This document shows, one piece after another, positions 27,401 through 41,700 of a stretch of DNA of 64,000 bases. The notes below the pieces were generated by a model that had not been told where the DNA came from, did no database searches, and saw only the letters and a list, made by a program, of their open reading frames with translations. The stretch spans positions 182,821,112 through 182,885,111 of the forward strand of contig OY294069.1 of the NCBI GenBank assembly GCA_958510875.1, in the 5' to 3' direction. The position numbers and the translations under genes are program-made. Source of the stretch: Endomychus coccineus (lineage: Eukaryota > Arthropoda > Insecta > Coleoptera > Endomychidae). Position 1 is the stretch's first letter. Each line of letters begins with the position of its first letter.

Positions 27401-30400
27401 TAAAACTCGAACTTTTTAATTATATTGGTCAATTAAAGGAAGTGGGAAACGAGAAATGAATTTTTCAGCAGCCCCAAAACACTTCCGGAAGACGAATTTG
27501 GTGTCATTCCAGAACATATAAAAAAAATCCATGGGAATCGAGGTATCTTGACCACCAGGTGACTTTTCAGGTTCGTGGTCACAACTGGCAACCTCAGAAG
27601 AACCTCCCTCAAAAGTCTCATCCCATTCCAAAAGATAATTCCACGAATTCCCTGGAGACGACAGGATGCTCTGAGTCCCAGGTGCGTCGATGTTCGAATC
27701 TGGCACCGGAATCGTGTTCAGCGGCCCCAAAAACCCCCGAGTGAAAAATTGTGGCCTATTTTGACTATAATTAGCCATTTTTCAACATTTTTAATATTAT
27801 CCCTTAAAAATGCATTCAAAAAGATGCATTTTTCTCTGTTAATGTTAAAATGCACATTAGAAAAATAAGATTCTAAATGATTTTCTGAATCGATTACAAA
27901 AAAAATCATCGGAATAGGTTCATCTGAATTTTTTTTCGACCTCTTCTGCTCTATTTCCTCAACTAATAAGAGGATGCTTTTGGCGATGATCCCGAGCATG
28001 AATATGGAAGACTTCGTAGGAATAGTTGTACCTGACATGATCATATTAAGGATTGTGGAATCCATCTGTAGAATTATTTGATGCTGCATTTTGGAAAACA
28101 AAAGAACTGAAATAAATATTCCTTAGATTTTCTTCGCAATAAGTGACGTCCTTTTTTCCAATATTAGTAGCTGTAAAAGTATTCTCTCTGGTTTTCAAAA
28201 CTTTACCATACTTTTTTTAAAGAATTCAGTTTTAATATTGAACAGTTTTGTAAATACACTTTTTTTCCTCGCAAGGTGTCAGAATAATAACGTTCAAATA
28301 TCCCATATTGTATAAAAATAAATGACTGAGTTCAATTGAATCATTCTGTGTATTGCAATGTAATGTAAAAAGGAATAATATGTTACCTAAACATATGTAG
28401 CTAATTTTATCACACTAAGTCCATTCACTCGCTGTAAGCAAGATATTCAAGGACACTATTAGATTTGTACGTGCTCATTCTACCCTTCATAACCAGAGGT
28501 AATTTTGGTGGCAGTAGTCAATCTAAATGCCGGTCCACAGAGACGTTTTATCGTAGCCGTCAAAATGTTACGTTATATACACGTTGCCCTCAGGAATTCT
28601 TGATGAAGCGATAACTTTGTTAATATCACGTTATAAAAGTGCCAAAACGACTAGCTCGTACTTTGACATGGTACAAAATATTTCTCTGTACAGATTTAAG
28701 GGAAAACACCCAAGATTATTGATCATGTGTCGCCTTATATGGAAGGCTATCAATGGAAATTAAATAAAAATGTGATTTAATAACACTTAATTAATAGAAA
28801 TGTGTTGCTACTTGGAGAATAGATAAATAGTGTGCGTGGCAAAGTTACCCTTCGCAAAACATTTGATTTGGTTACTTATGTTTATATAATTGTTTCATAT
28901 TCTACAAGATACTCTTCCCATTTATGTGAAGATATTGAAATAAGTTATTAGTCCCATTATTTTCACACAACTAAATAACATCAAAATTACTAATGTTCTT
29001 AAGAAAACGTTCAAAAATAAATTTTCCCTTCCTGGGAATCGAACCAGAGTCAACTAAGTGGAAGCTAACTGTCCCAGCTCCTAGACAACATCACCGTTTG
29101 TCATAATTGTTATTAGACGATTTTGTAGAAATTTGTGTGGAAGCAGTTAGTTTTAAATTAACTTGAAGTTACTGTACACATTATGCATCGATTCAATATA
29201 TACTTTGGCAGGTATGATTTTTTTCAATATTCCACCCTCCAAAAGTAGGTGTGTATCACACGATTTCCTTGGGAACACTGAGGTTCATCGCCTAACAGCA
29301 AAGATTTTTTGTCAAAATTTGAATATTAAAGAACCTTAAGTTTGTGACTTATCATGTACACAAACATTATTTGACATACAACCATACGGACAGACCGACA
29401 GAAAGACGGATTTTTCCAAAGTTGCTTAAAATTCTATGAATAATAATACTATGGTGGAAGAATGTTTGCTTTAGGACTTTCTTTTAACGATCAAATAGCT
29501 TGAGTAAATATACTCTTCGGGCTTCGTCTGCGAAATGTATAATAATAACGAATACTCTGTCCATGAAACGGGCTAATTTAAAAATTTGGGAATAGTATAG
29601 TATAACCTAATAAAAAGTGAAGTGGGATTGACAATGATAATGAACAAATCACTCTATATAATCTAGCGTCTGATACAATTATTGGGATAACTTTAACATT
29701 TGGATTAGGTGGTTTCTAAGGGAAAACAATGAAGGCAAAAGAGAATATAATAAAAGCTTCTTGATTACAAGACATTATAATAATGGCTTGTGTGGGTCGG
29801 TTAATGTATGTCGTATATACTTAGAAGGTCGACAATTCCATATCAAGACTCTGAGAGCACTTATGGAAGATAATTTATTAGCAATCAAACTAGTTGAGAA
29901 ATTATATGTTTGCTACGAGCTGATTGCTTTTTTCACATTTATTTGAAAGTTAATACATTAGTATAATACCCGATCGAAAGAAAAATCTAATATGTTAAAT
30001 GTCTTGGGGTAATTACGAATGTTGGAAGAGATAACATGATCTCAATCAAACAAAGACGTTCGAGACAATCAGCGAGGATGAAGCCGACAAGCTCTTGTCG
30101 GTACCAACAACTTAGCTGCTCCCGCCCTTGACGGCATTAACATATGGTGGTGGAAGACATTTTCTTCCACTCACCGCCGTCTGGCCTAGAGTATTTGACT
30201 CTCGGCTTAAAGTGGAGCGGCAAATTCAAAATTGGGCTGTCGAAGGGTAAACTGTGTTGTTCCAAAGAATGGAGACTTGTATGATCCCAAAAACTACCGG
30301 CCGATTACTTCTCTCAACACCTGCTACAAGTTATTGACACGTTTCTTGTATCCTAGGTTGTTGAGATCGATCGCTCCGGTGATTAATAACATCAAAGAGT

Positions 30401-33400
30401 AGCGTGAGTCAAAGAACGGCATGGAGGGTTGCCGGGAGAACCTGGTAATAGATAGATCTGTCACTCAGGACTTCATAGTCTACAAGCGCAACCTTTCCAT
30501 GGCTTGGATTGACTACCGCAAGGTATTTGATTCAACATCACATTATTATACTTGCTCCAATGATTTTGTTGCCACTATGGAAGACTCGTTTTGCCATCAC
30601 ATCAGGCACACGACGAGTCTTGACATAATTGGTAACATGGAGTGGGAGCTGTTATTTTATATAATTAGTGAAAACCAAACTTGTTATAGTCATTTTATTT
30701 AAGTTAAATATATTATTTTGAAATCTTCAAATGTTCCATTTGAGCATTATTGTATAATGTGATAATTGAACTATAGCTCCATCTACAACCTATCTTCGAA
30801 AGCATTAAACATTCAAGCCCCAGGAGCTGAAATGAACAACCTTAGCACGGTCCTGGGTTCATAGTACACTATTACATTACATCGTAAAACCTGTTTTTAA
30901 ATTTTTGTAAAATGGAGCAAGTACAGGGTGTCCCATTTTAGGTACTTTTGCGGGTTATCTCCTTTATTTTTGAAGATAGAGAGTTGCAGTTTTCGCGACA
31001 CTGTGCTACTTTTTCTTGTCATAAACAATATCAATGGCCTATTATTAAAATATGTATTTAATTCCTGAAAATTGTCAATTATTTGCGTGTTTCTGAAAAA
31101 AAGTTTATACTATGTTATATTTTTGAAAATGTAAAAAAAAGACAAATTTTATAGTCTATAAATATACAGGATGTTCCATTTAAAAAAACATAAGTTAACT
31201 TTATAACTAAAAAACAGTAAATATGTAACAAAAGTTATCTACACCACTGCATTCTACGGAAAAAAATCTATTAGTATGTTAGTTTACCTTTTCGATAAGT
31301 TGAAGGATAACGGAGATACGAGGGTGGGTCACAAAATGCAACATTTTCAGAAATGCCCTGTATCTTAAAAACTAAAAGGGCTATGAAAATTCTGTTGACG
31401 GCATCTTGAGTTTCACGAAAAAGTAGCACAGTGTCGCGAAAACCGCAACTCTCTATCTTTAAAAATAAAGGAGATACCCCGCAAAAGTACCCAAAATGCT
31501 GTACATAGTAAAAAACGGAAATTTCATTGTGAAGTATACGGGCCGCCCTTCTGAATCGCAAGTGTCGATGTGTCAACGTATCTTTTTCACAATTGTTGCA
31601 GAGAATACGCTTATGTAAGCGCCCCCTCAAGGGCTATTGTTCTTTGCGAACCCCGAGGGATAATATAAGCTACCTTATGCCGTGTTTACATTTTTGTCAC
31701 TTCTTGGTTATTTTATATTATTTATATTAATTTGTTAGAAATAAGATGTTCTGTCCTATTCCATTCACAAAGTGTATTATGTGGATCGTATAGCTAATGA
31801 AAACAATTTGGGAGAAAATGATAACGATTCAAGAGTAATTCTGCAAACAAAGCATAGGCTTCTGTTTCATTAAGAAAGTAGTAGTCGATAAGAAGCTCGT
31901 CTTCTACAAATTGTCAAGTTGTAACAAAGCGTTTTACTTGATGCCATCCATTCGCCACTCAATAACCCAAGAGAACGCAGGCTATTCCACTTCGTTACCG
32001 TAATTTAGCTAACTAAACTATATCCCACTTACTGTCAGGTCACGATGCAACCAACTGCGAATATTTGGTGTCCCCAGCACGACCCTCTCAATATTACGTG
32101 TGACATGATATTTACTCCGTACGGACAAGCAGTACTCCTAAATTGTTATAGATTTTGTTATTTTAGATTACAAATCATTGGAAATATATGCTACTCTCTT
32201 GTACAATCGATTATTCAGTATGATATATTGGGCTGGGGACATTTAAACAAATCATAATAAAGTTATTAATAATCTAAAAAAATTAAAAAGATTATATTAT
32301 TCAAATCCAGAAGATACCCCACAGCATCCTTATTCACAAAGAGGCTAAATATCTTAATTGTACATAATACAGGGTTCATCAGTGAAGCGGGAAAATTCAA
32401 AAACTCTGTTGTATATTTGAAATTTGGGTGAGGGGTGGGTCATTTAACGCCATTTAGTAAACATGCAACAGTGGTCAGGTGCTTTCTGTGTCTTAGAAAT
32501 AGAAACTTGGTCTAGGAAATGTCCAAAAGTAATAGGGCAGAGATGTCATAATTATTTTATGCCTATATTAGTAAATAAATTACCTGCTTCCATAAAGAAT
32601 AATTGTAATATACAATGTTTCGAAGCAAATTACAAATTGGTTCTTAGAAAATCCAACAATTATTATGGATCTTTTTGAATGATTATAAAATGCAGTTTTT
32701 TGAAGTACCTTCTTTCTATTGTTTCTGTCTTCGCATTTATACATTTTTGTCTTGAGTTCTTATAAATAAAATAGTCAAGATAAAGTCTACTCATTTCTTG
32801 AACACATTCATTTCATTTCATTGTTGATTTATTAAAATTAATTACTACTGCTTTTGGTCCCATTATTTATTTTTACGTCTTTTTATTCAATCAGAGTGTC
32901 TTAATTTAGCTTTCTGGATGGAGATAAACACACTTTCCTTGAGTTTATATAATATTTTTTAAATTTGTACTTTTGTATTTAGAAAACATTGTCACCTTGT
33001 TAAATTAACTATTTTGCATAAACAGAATTTTTTTGGTTCATTGAATATCCTTACTGTCAAATTTATAATATGGCAATACCTAATATCTATCTGTATTATC
33101 ATTTTCATTTAGTATTTATAGTGGTAAAAATTGTCAATACTGTATTACTATTATAAAATTGTATTTTTGCAAATAAACGTTATTATTATTATGTACGTAG
33201 CCCATATATGTAGGTATGTTCGACAAGAAGATCATAAATTAAATATATTGGAACCAGTAGCAAATTCGAAATATATTAAACAGGCTCTGCCATGGCCATG
33301 TCTACCTCACCCATAATTTCATACCTACGCAATATTATCTAAGCAATTACAGCTCAATTTTATGCAATAATAACTCATTCTGAGGATATAACTGTGTGTG

Positions 33401-35716
33401 GTGAAACAATTATTGTGAATATACAGTTAGTACATGGTAAATTTATGTTTTATTTCATTTTAATATTCAATTTGAATCATTCCTCAAGTAGAAACAAAAC
33501 AGAAGCTTCAAAAATATGTAATTTGTGAAAGCTCCTATGAATTCCGATCTATTCTAATGTTGCCAGTTGAATGTCTCGGAATGAGCTTTTGGAAATGTAT
33601 CGTCTAAAGATACAAAACATAATCAGCTACTTTCTGTGTTAATCGAATACGGTGCAGATAAAAAGATGAAATGCGCCTTTCTGAATTAGACGTAAAGGAT
33701 ATTTGTCTGATTATCGCAATCCAGTGGTAAAGTGTTTTCCTTCAATCTAGCGAGTAACTTGTTTGGGTGATCGTCAGCATTTTTATTTGATAATTATGCA
33801 AATCTATAATATCATCAGGGGGAGGATTTCGAATGTACTGACATCTTCCGAATGTACAGGAACATCGTCAATGTGGTGTTTGGAAGAGTCCGTTTGTCAG
33901 TATTCCTATGAAGACTTTCATAACAATGCTCGGGATCACCATCAACAGCACCCTCTCATGGGACACTCATGTAAGGTCCATTGCGAAAACCGCTTCCCAA
34001 AAACTTGGTCTTCTGTTCCGTGTCAACAGCTACTTCAAATCCCAGCAGCTCTTCATAATATATAAAGCACATACTCGACCGGTCCTGGAGTACTGTTCAC
34101 ATATTTGGAGTTCGGCTCTCAAGCGTACGCTGAAGCTCTTGGATTCACATGAGAACTATTCGTTTGTTTGATGATGTCACACTTACGAGTTCATATACCT
34201 CTCTGCATTTTCTATAGATACTTCCAAGGTCGGTGTTCATCGGAAATCTCGTCTGTTGTTTCTCCACGAGGAATTCCAGATAGGCGGACTAGACGAGCTC
34301 AAACTAGTCAACCCTCAACTATGAATCTCAAGACCTGCCGATTCCTTCCTACCAAACTTCTATCGTTGGCACACACAACGTTCTTCGAACATTATAGATT
34401 GCCCCCTCGTGCAATTAAAGTTAAAAAAAAAATGTGTGGTGTTGTGCTCTTTTGATGGAAGGTTTTCAAGTAATTTAGTAATTTAGAGTATCGTAATTTT
34501 CAGAATATCTACAGAGGGATTTCTTGTATCCACATTTATTGTTGAAACAAAGTTCTTCCAGTTGAATGATGATGCATTCTGGAAGGACGGCTCTCCGCAT
34601 CTTCATCCATCTCAGGTCGTACATATTCAGATATATGTATTTAAAACATCATGGATATTAGATAATCATACTTTTGTTGAGGTACTAAGTTGATGGCTCG
34701 AAATAATGTTAAGATGTTGCTTTGTAAAAGTATATGAAGAACTTACAATGACACACGGGACATGGACATAATATCTCATCAACGTTGGTGGCGTGCATAA
34801 AATCTCAAGCTATTTCGAACACACGGGCGTCGTATAAGTTAAGTCCTCGTTAAGTGCCATAAAATGTGATTGTCCTGGCTTTCTTTTCTAGGGAAATTTA
34901 ATTTTTATATGTCTCTCAGATTTTTATTCACAAAGTATGTGAACGTAATTCGTCTTTCGTTTTGCAGATTAAAACCAAGTCGGTCTCTCATTTTCTACAA
35001 CTTACCACCGCATAGTATATAATGGTGGAATATACTTGAAAGTACTCAACGTCTTACTTGAAGGTGATTCTTCAACTCAAGCGTCATTTTATCTGTTCAT
35101 GCAGAAAAGGTTTCCTTCAATAACCGGATAAAGCCTGTTCATTTTAAAAAAAGTATGTTGCCATCGCTGAAGATGATACAATGTTGTCAGATTGATCAGG
35201 TTTTCATCCAACCGTTTGATTCAATAAACTGTATTACAAACAAATTTAAAAATTCTTCACTCATAATACAAATTATTTGTTGTGTTTACCAAATGTTGGA
35301 AAAAAAGGACTGCATATTGTTATTGAAAATAGAAAAATAATGATAATTTTTCATATTGATAGAATGAAGTAAAGCAACATATTCTGGGAAATTGTTCAGA
35401 AGAATTGGTTGCTTTAGTAGATTTTCTCAATATCTAAATTATTAGAAACAACTATTATAGTGCAGTCAAATGGATATTGGACCCGTAAATCCTTGAGAAA
35501 TGGTTCGATTTTGATGAGACAAAATGCATTCTATTCAGAATGTCATCAGAAAAAAGTTGACCCCAAATGAGGTTGCGCAGTGAGGTCTTTCTTGTGTCTA
35601 TAACTTTCAAATTTTCAAGAAAAACTTTTCTCTTCCAACATTTCACCGCTGGCTCACACGATGTCTTCGAACATTAGAGGTTTTCTTCTTGTGTAGTCAG
35701 AATTAAGAAATTATAT

Positions 35717-35799
<83 letters not shown>

Positions 35800-38700
35800 G
35801 TATTATAAGCATCAGGAAAGATCTCTACTCAATATAGAAATTTCCCTTGAGAATTTCCTAATTTCCAAGCAAATACAGAATTCAGTATTATCTCAAATGA
35901 ATGTATATGTTTGAGTGGAATATCACTGAAATAACGCCAGGATTACAGAAACAATTCAAAATAATTATGTAAATTTAATTTGAAAGTAAATTTAGCGTTT
36001 AGGGAATGTGGGATTTCTACAACATTGGACATTTTCATGCTGTGAAAAGCGTTAAGTTGCGATTTAGTTTGGTACTTTGGAATAGTTCTAGATGAAATTA
36101 ATACAGTTTAAAATTTATGCACAGTCTTAGCTGGCATGAATTAAGGCATGCTCATGACCCTAATCGCTGTTTGTCGGATTTTCGTACAACTATTTTTACT
36201 GAACACGTTTGAGAATGTCAGGGTTTTCATAAATTGTGTAACACCTTTGATTTTAATGATAATGTACAAAAAACAGAAGTTTAAGGACTTTAAGGCAATG
36301 TTTGCTTTAACTTCCGAAAGCAATATAATGCGAAAGATTTGTGCTAACTCGTCCAACGCAATTTGCAAAAGTTTCTCGACTTCGTTGTTATAATTTTGCT
36401 GGCTCAAAGGAACATTCAATAATCTACGAACTAGACTATTAAACGGAGCTGTTTTATATCTAAATGGTGTAGTTGAATCCGCCGGGTATACCCATTTGTT
36501 TGAGTGAGTTTTCTGTATATGTCGAAATTCAAGTGATTACCATCTTTTATAATATTTATATCAAGGAAAGGAAGCTGATTATCTGTTTCTATTTCGAAAG
36601 TGAATCACAATAAATTCAATTAGCTATTAAGCATGTTCAAAAAGCCATGTAAATCAAAATCTTTACTTGTAATCGCGAGAACGTCGTCAACATATCTATA
36701 CCAAACTTTTGGAAACTAATTCAATCTTGATTTTGAGGAGGTTTCAAGTTCACTTAGAAAAATATTGAACGTAGTCAACTAACCAAATTAGAGCCATAAA
36801 ATTCAAAAGTTTTACTTATCATTCTTTAGTAATTAATAAATTCCATAGTTTGTTTTCTAAATTTGCAATACAACCAGCTTATAGATGTAAGAACAGGCTG
36901 AAACACCGTTTAGGTACCATTTTTCACAAGTTTCCGATTTCTACAAATCCGGGATTTACAAAATCATTTGTGAGTCGTGTTCAAAATGCTATGTGAGTCA
37001 AACTAGAAGAAACATTTTAAACTTGGTATAAGAAACATTTTGCCCATATATAATGATGGTTACATGGTAGCCGAAGTTCTTAGTACTTTAATAGTATTTT
37101 TAGTGAATAAGGGTGATAAGGGTGATTATTTCTTATCAGTAGTAAAATGTATGATGTTAAAATTGGTATGTAAGATGTAGTACTCACCTTCTAATCGATG
37201 TAAAATATTGATCTAAGAATTCTTTAGCTTGCTTCAATATTTCTTGTGGGGTCCTGATATCATTATGACCTGGTTGGCTCATAACACTCCCAAGACAAAG
37301 CTGGTTGTTGCATGGCGATACCTGAAAATATGAATCATCAATCAGCATTTGCTCTGAATCAGTTCAAATCTTAAGAAAGAACGAACTATTCGGTATAACA
37401 GCTATCGACCTAAGATATTTCCAACTTTCCGGCTACCTTGTATACTCTCATTATTTTAGAGAATAAATACTCATTGGTTCAATGATCGAATTCATAAATC
37501 ACTATTGAATAAATTTAACATCTCCCAAGAATTTGGATTCATAGAGTTAATAGAGTTAGAATTTTACTTGGATTCGATATATAGATCTATGTGAACTAAA
37601 TAATTGTCTGTTCATTGTTGACGTCATTTTGACATTCGGTTATGCCGAAATTATAAAAACCTGAAGATTTTCCTTTTTTGTGTTTATTTTATTTTATTTA
37701 CGACATGGAATTGGACAGGAAACTGGAAGCGGACTGCAGGCTGCTTAAGTTCAACAATTATGAAGATTATTTAGATTCGATGGTAACACTAATGGATAAG
37801 TGTGTTTTACCAAGTAGAGTAGTATCGAGACATCTGGCTGAACTTGGTTATAGGTAAGCTCCTTAAGCGATTAAAATAATACAAGACTATTATCATTAGA
37901 GAGTGTTGTTAGTTCAAGGACTATTGTATTATTTCTCTTGATTTTGTTTCACAATAGGCTGCTGTTGCGATATACCAACAGCTTGCTCCATCCTCCTACG
38001 TATCCAAGTAAGGTTTGGAAGTTATATGTAAAAATTAATACCTTGCCCATATCTGGACATCATACGTAGCTAGGAACTCAAGAAGTTAGTTTTGAGCTCA
38101 CACTACTACCTTGTTCCAATCTGATTTCATTTATTATGTATTGCAGGAGTTCGGGAGATACTCTATCCAGGCGGGAATTTGAAAGAAGGAGGAATGCAGT
38201 GAGACTCTATCTACATCCACCATACAGCTCGTTTACTATGATCAGCACAGATTCGACATTTGTAGATGCAACACAGAGAGAACTGGCTCTCAGAGAAAGG
38301 CCCAACAGAATCGGTATTTTGTCTGTAAGAACTAGATAAAATATTCTGCAATTAAATACGAAAACATGAAATTATATTGTCTTGACGAAACATATTAGCA
38401 AAACCGAATATAGAAAGGGTTATTTGCTTTCTCATATTATGATCTGATATTATAGGAAATAGTTTGTCAAACACTCCTAATGGGCAACCAAATGATGTTC
38501 GTAAATTCACTTTATCAAGAGCGGTGTCTTCCGCATTTTCAACTTTAATACACTTTTCTGAGCACATTACTGATTTTAACTATAGATACATTATTGAAGC
38601 TAATTGTCATTTTTTTGTTTCATAGATTTGGCTTAGCGGCCTTATAGTTAACATTGATAAGTATCATTTTCGAAAACGAACGAACATGATTGGGACAAAC

Positions 38701-41700
38701 TTTGTCTGACTCGATAGGCCTAATGAAATCAGCATGTGGTCTCTACTCATTTCAAACCATATATCAATTGATTCGCATCAATTTGAAAAGCCACTCTGGG
38801 AGTGTTCAAGACATAATGAACTAGCAATAAACATAATCATCTTCACATTATTGATAAGATATAATCACCCTTATCCACTAAATATATTACTGAAGTACTG
38901 AGGACCTTTCAGATACCAAGTAGCCATCATCAGAGTAAACTAAATTAGAAGTCAAAATGTTCCTATTAAATATTATTTATGGGTTACCCTCATCTGGAGA
39001 TAAATCGGAATTTAATAATTGCTTTATATTTGTTAAATTCAGATTTATTATCCCCTAATAGTATTTAAACATGCACATTTTGATTTCTAATTTAGTTTAC
39101 TCTGATGATGGCTACTTGATAGTCGAAAGGTCCTCACTACTTTATTACTATTTCTAGACGATAAGAGTGATTATTTCTTATCAATAGTTTTATAATATAT
39201 CCATAGTGTTCACACTGACCCCCGTACCTTCTGCTGTTGTGGATCCATTGGTATACCAAAATATTGCTCTTTTCTAAACCGGGTACACTTGACCCAGTAT
39301 TCACTCTTCATTGTTTACAAGGTGAGTTAGAAGATTCGCTGTGGACACGAGTTGTTCTCGCCGATGTCGTCCCTTGGCGTCATGGGTGTTTCTTTGTGCT
39401 TGGTAATGGCAAGAATAGGGCTTTCTTGACCTTTAGGTTCAATGGGGATCGCCGGGTTCGAATTTATAGAATGTTTCTAACAACATCTTTAATAAACACA
39501 ACGTTATACACTAGTTAGTACTTAATATTAATCAACTCAATTGAGTGTCACATTTCGTATTTGCCAAAATTACTTCTTTATCTCTATTCCCATTTCTTAA
39601 TTAGCCATTCCTATAAACATTTGTTGTTGAATGTTATTTTCTGTGATTAAGCAAGTACGCAAAAAAAAAAATTACTGCAATCTGCAACATCAGCTATCTT
39701 GAAATAACTTACCTAATTTATTTAGTTCAACATGTGATATCAATTGTATGTTTATGTATCTATGGTTTCGGCGTTTACGTAGTGTAAATTCATAATACTT
39801 CAGAAGTTAGAGAATAAAACTCAAATTTTACACAAAACTTTTAACATTTAATTTAAAAATGCTGACAAATTGTTTCACCACAGTGTGGCATTATCAAAGC
39901 GAGGAGTTATCAACTAAAGCTAAATCTAAAAGTATGTCCTTAAATATCAGGGATCAGAATGTGGTGCAAATTGAGGGATGGGGGTGGATAATGGTGGGAG
40001 TGTGTTTACAAAATTGTTAACAAGCGGTGAATTATATGTGTCGATTTGATCATTTAATATTACATTATTATTGTTTTTTGCGTGTTTCAAAATTTCGATG
40101 GATTCTAATATATTAAGTTTATGTCCTTTTTCCTGAATATGTAGAATATCAGGATTAAGGGTGAAATTGTGGTTATGTTCTAACAGGTGATTTGCGTAAT
40201 TAGAGTCTTCTTTTTTGAGCCTGTAACTTCTCAAATGTTCATTGAACCTTACGCTGAAACTGCGTCCAGTTTGTCCTATGTACAAAGCACTACAGTCATC
40301 ACATCTCAGTCTGTAAACTCCAGATTTCTTTAAGTTATCTTTTTTAGATTTCGAGTTATTAATATACGAGCATAGGTTATTTGTTGTTTTAAAGGGGACG
40401 TTTTTATTCTGTTTTTTAAGGAATTGAGATATTTTTAGTGAATGTTTACCTAAATATGTTAGACATGTGAAATTTGATTTTGTATTATTATTAATTTGCG
40501 GATAAATTATGCTTAAGGCTTTTTTATTGAGTTTATTTTGGAGTATTTTATTAATTATCTTGACATTATAACCGTTATTTTTGGCAATATCTACGATTCT
40601 GTTTAATTCTAAATGGAAATTATCTTTACTTAATGGGACATTAATTAATCTATGTATCATACAATTATATGCTGCTAGCTTATGTGATTGTGGATGTAAA
40701 GAAGTGTTGTGTATTGTGGTATCTGTGTGGGTGGGCTTGTGATAAATAGCGAAAGAAAAGTAATTATTTGTGTGTGAAATTGTCAGATCTAAAAAGTTTA
40801 AGGACTTGTTGTTTTCCATCTCTAATGTGAATTCTATATTTGGGTGTAAGTTGTTGATATAGGTGAGAAAAGAATTTATTTGACGGTTACTGCCTGTATA
40901 GCAAGCGATTACGTCGTCAACATAGCGATACCACTACTGTAGATTTGTAAACTTATCAGAAGTAACTTTCAGTGTGTCAGAAATCAATTTACTTAACAAA
41001 GGCTTTAAATATAATATCCCATTTAAACCCAATAATAAACACTTTGAAAACCTTACTGTTGAAACAGAAGTTGCACTCAAACAGTCAGAAACAAAAATTA
41101 AAAATAATGCAAGCGATATACTGATAAATTCTACTAAATTAACTTCTAGCAAATTCGTAAATCCAGAAATTAAAATTGCTAAAATACTTAACGAAAAGAC
41201 AATTAAAAATAATATCGTGTTCACTAAAGCCGACAAAGGTAATACAATAATTGCAATAGATAAACCTACATATTTAGAAAAAATTGATCAATTTTTAGAT
41301 CCAACAAAATTTATAGAACTAAAATCAGACCCTACAATGAAATTCCAGGCAAATATTAAAAATTCTCTCAAAAATATCCAATATATTTTGACTGAATATG
41401 AGAAGCCTCGTTTAATGAACATGAATCCTCAACCACCTTCTCTTTATGGTTTATTAAAAATTCACAAAGACGATACTCCCATAAGACCCGTCTGTTCATA
41501 TATCAATGCACCCTGTCAAAAAATAGCGAAAAAGTTAGTCAACATAATATCACCATATACAAACTTTAAACCTAAATACAGTATAAAAAACTCTTTCCAG
41601 TTAATAGAAAAAATAAAAGATGTAGAACTAAAGACAAATATCAAACTTGTATCTTTTGATGTCAAGAACCTTTTTCCAAGTATTCCCACACAATTGACCA

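Larger units (their letters stand above)
38852..39205. mobile_element. Two opposed Penelope-like ends inside CFAP299 copy 1 intron 2
   Basis: A minus-strand copy (about 38965-38860) and a plus-strand copy (about 39085-39200) of the same PLE terminal sequence diverge from a spacer of about 120 bp. Each has CTGATGA, a short hairpin, GAAA and the tail GATAAGxGTGATTAT. No coding sequence is left. This is a solo inverted pair of PLE ends. Confidence 0.65.

Noticed and set aside
32045..32257. Host gene exon at the start of this plus-strand frame
   Set aside because: The second half reads as the LINE C-terminal region ([15 protein letters not shown]) and the first half has no family features.
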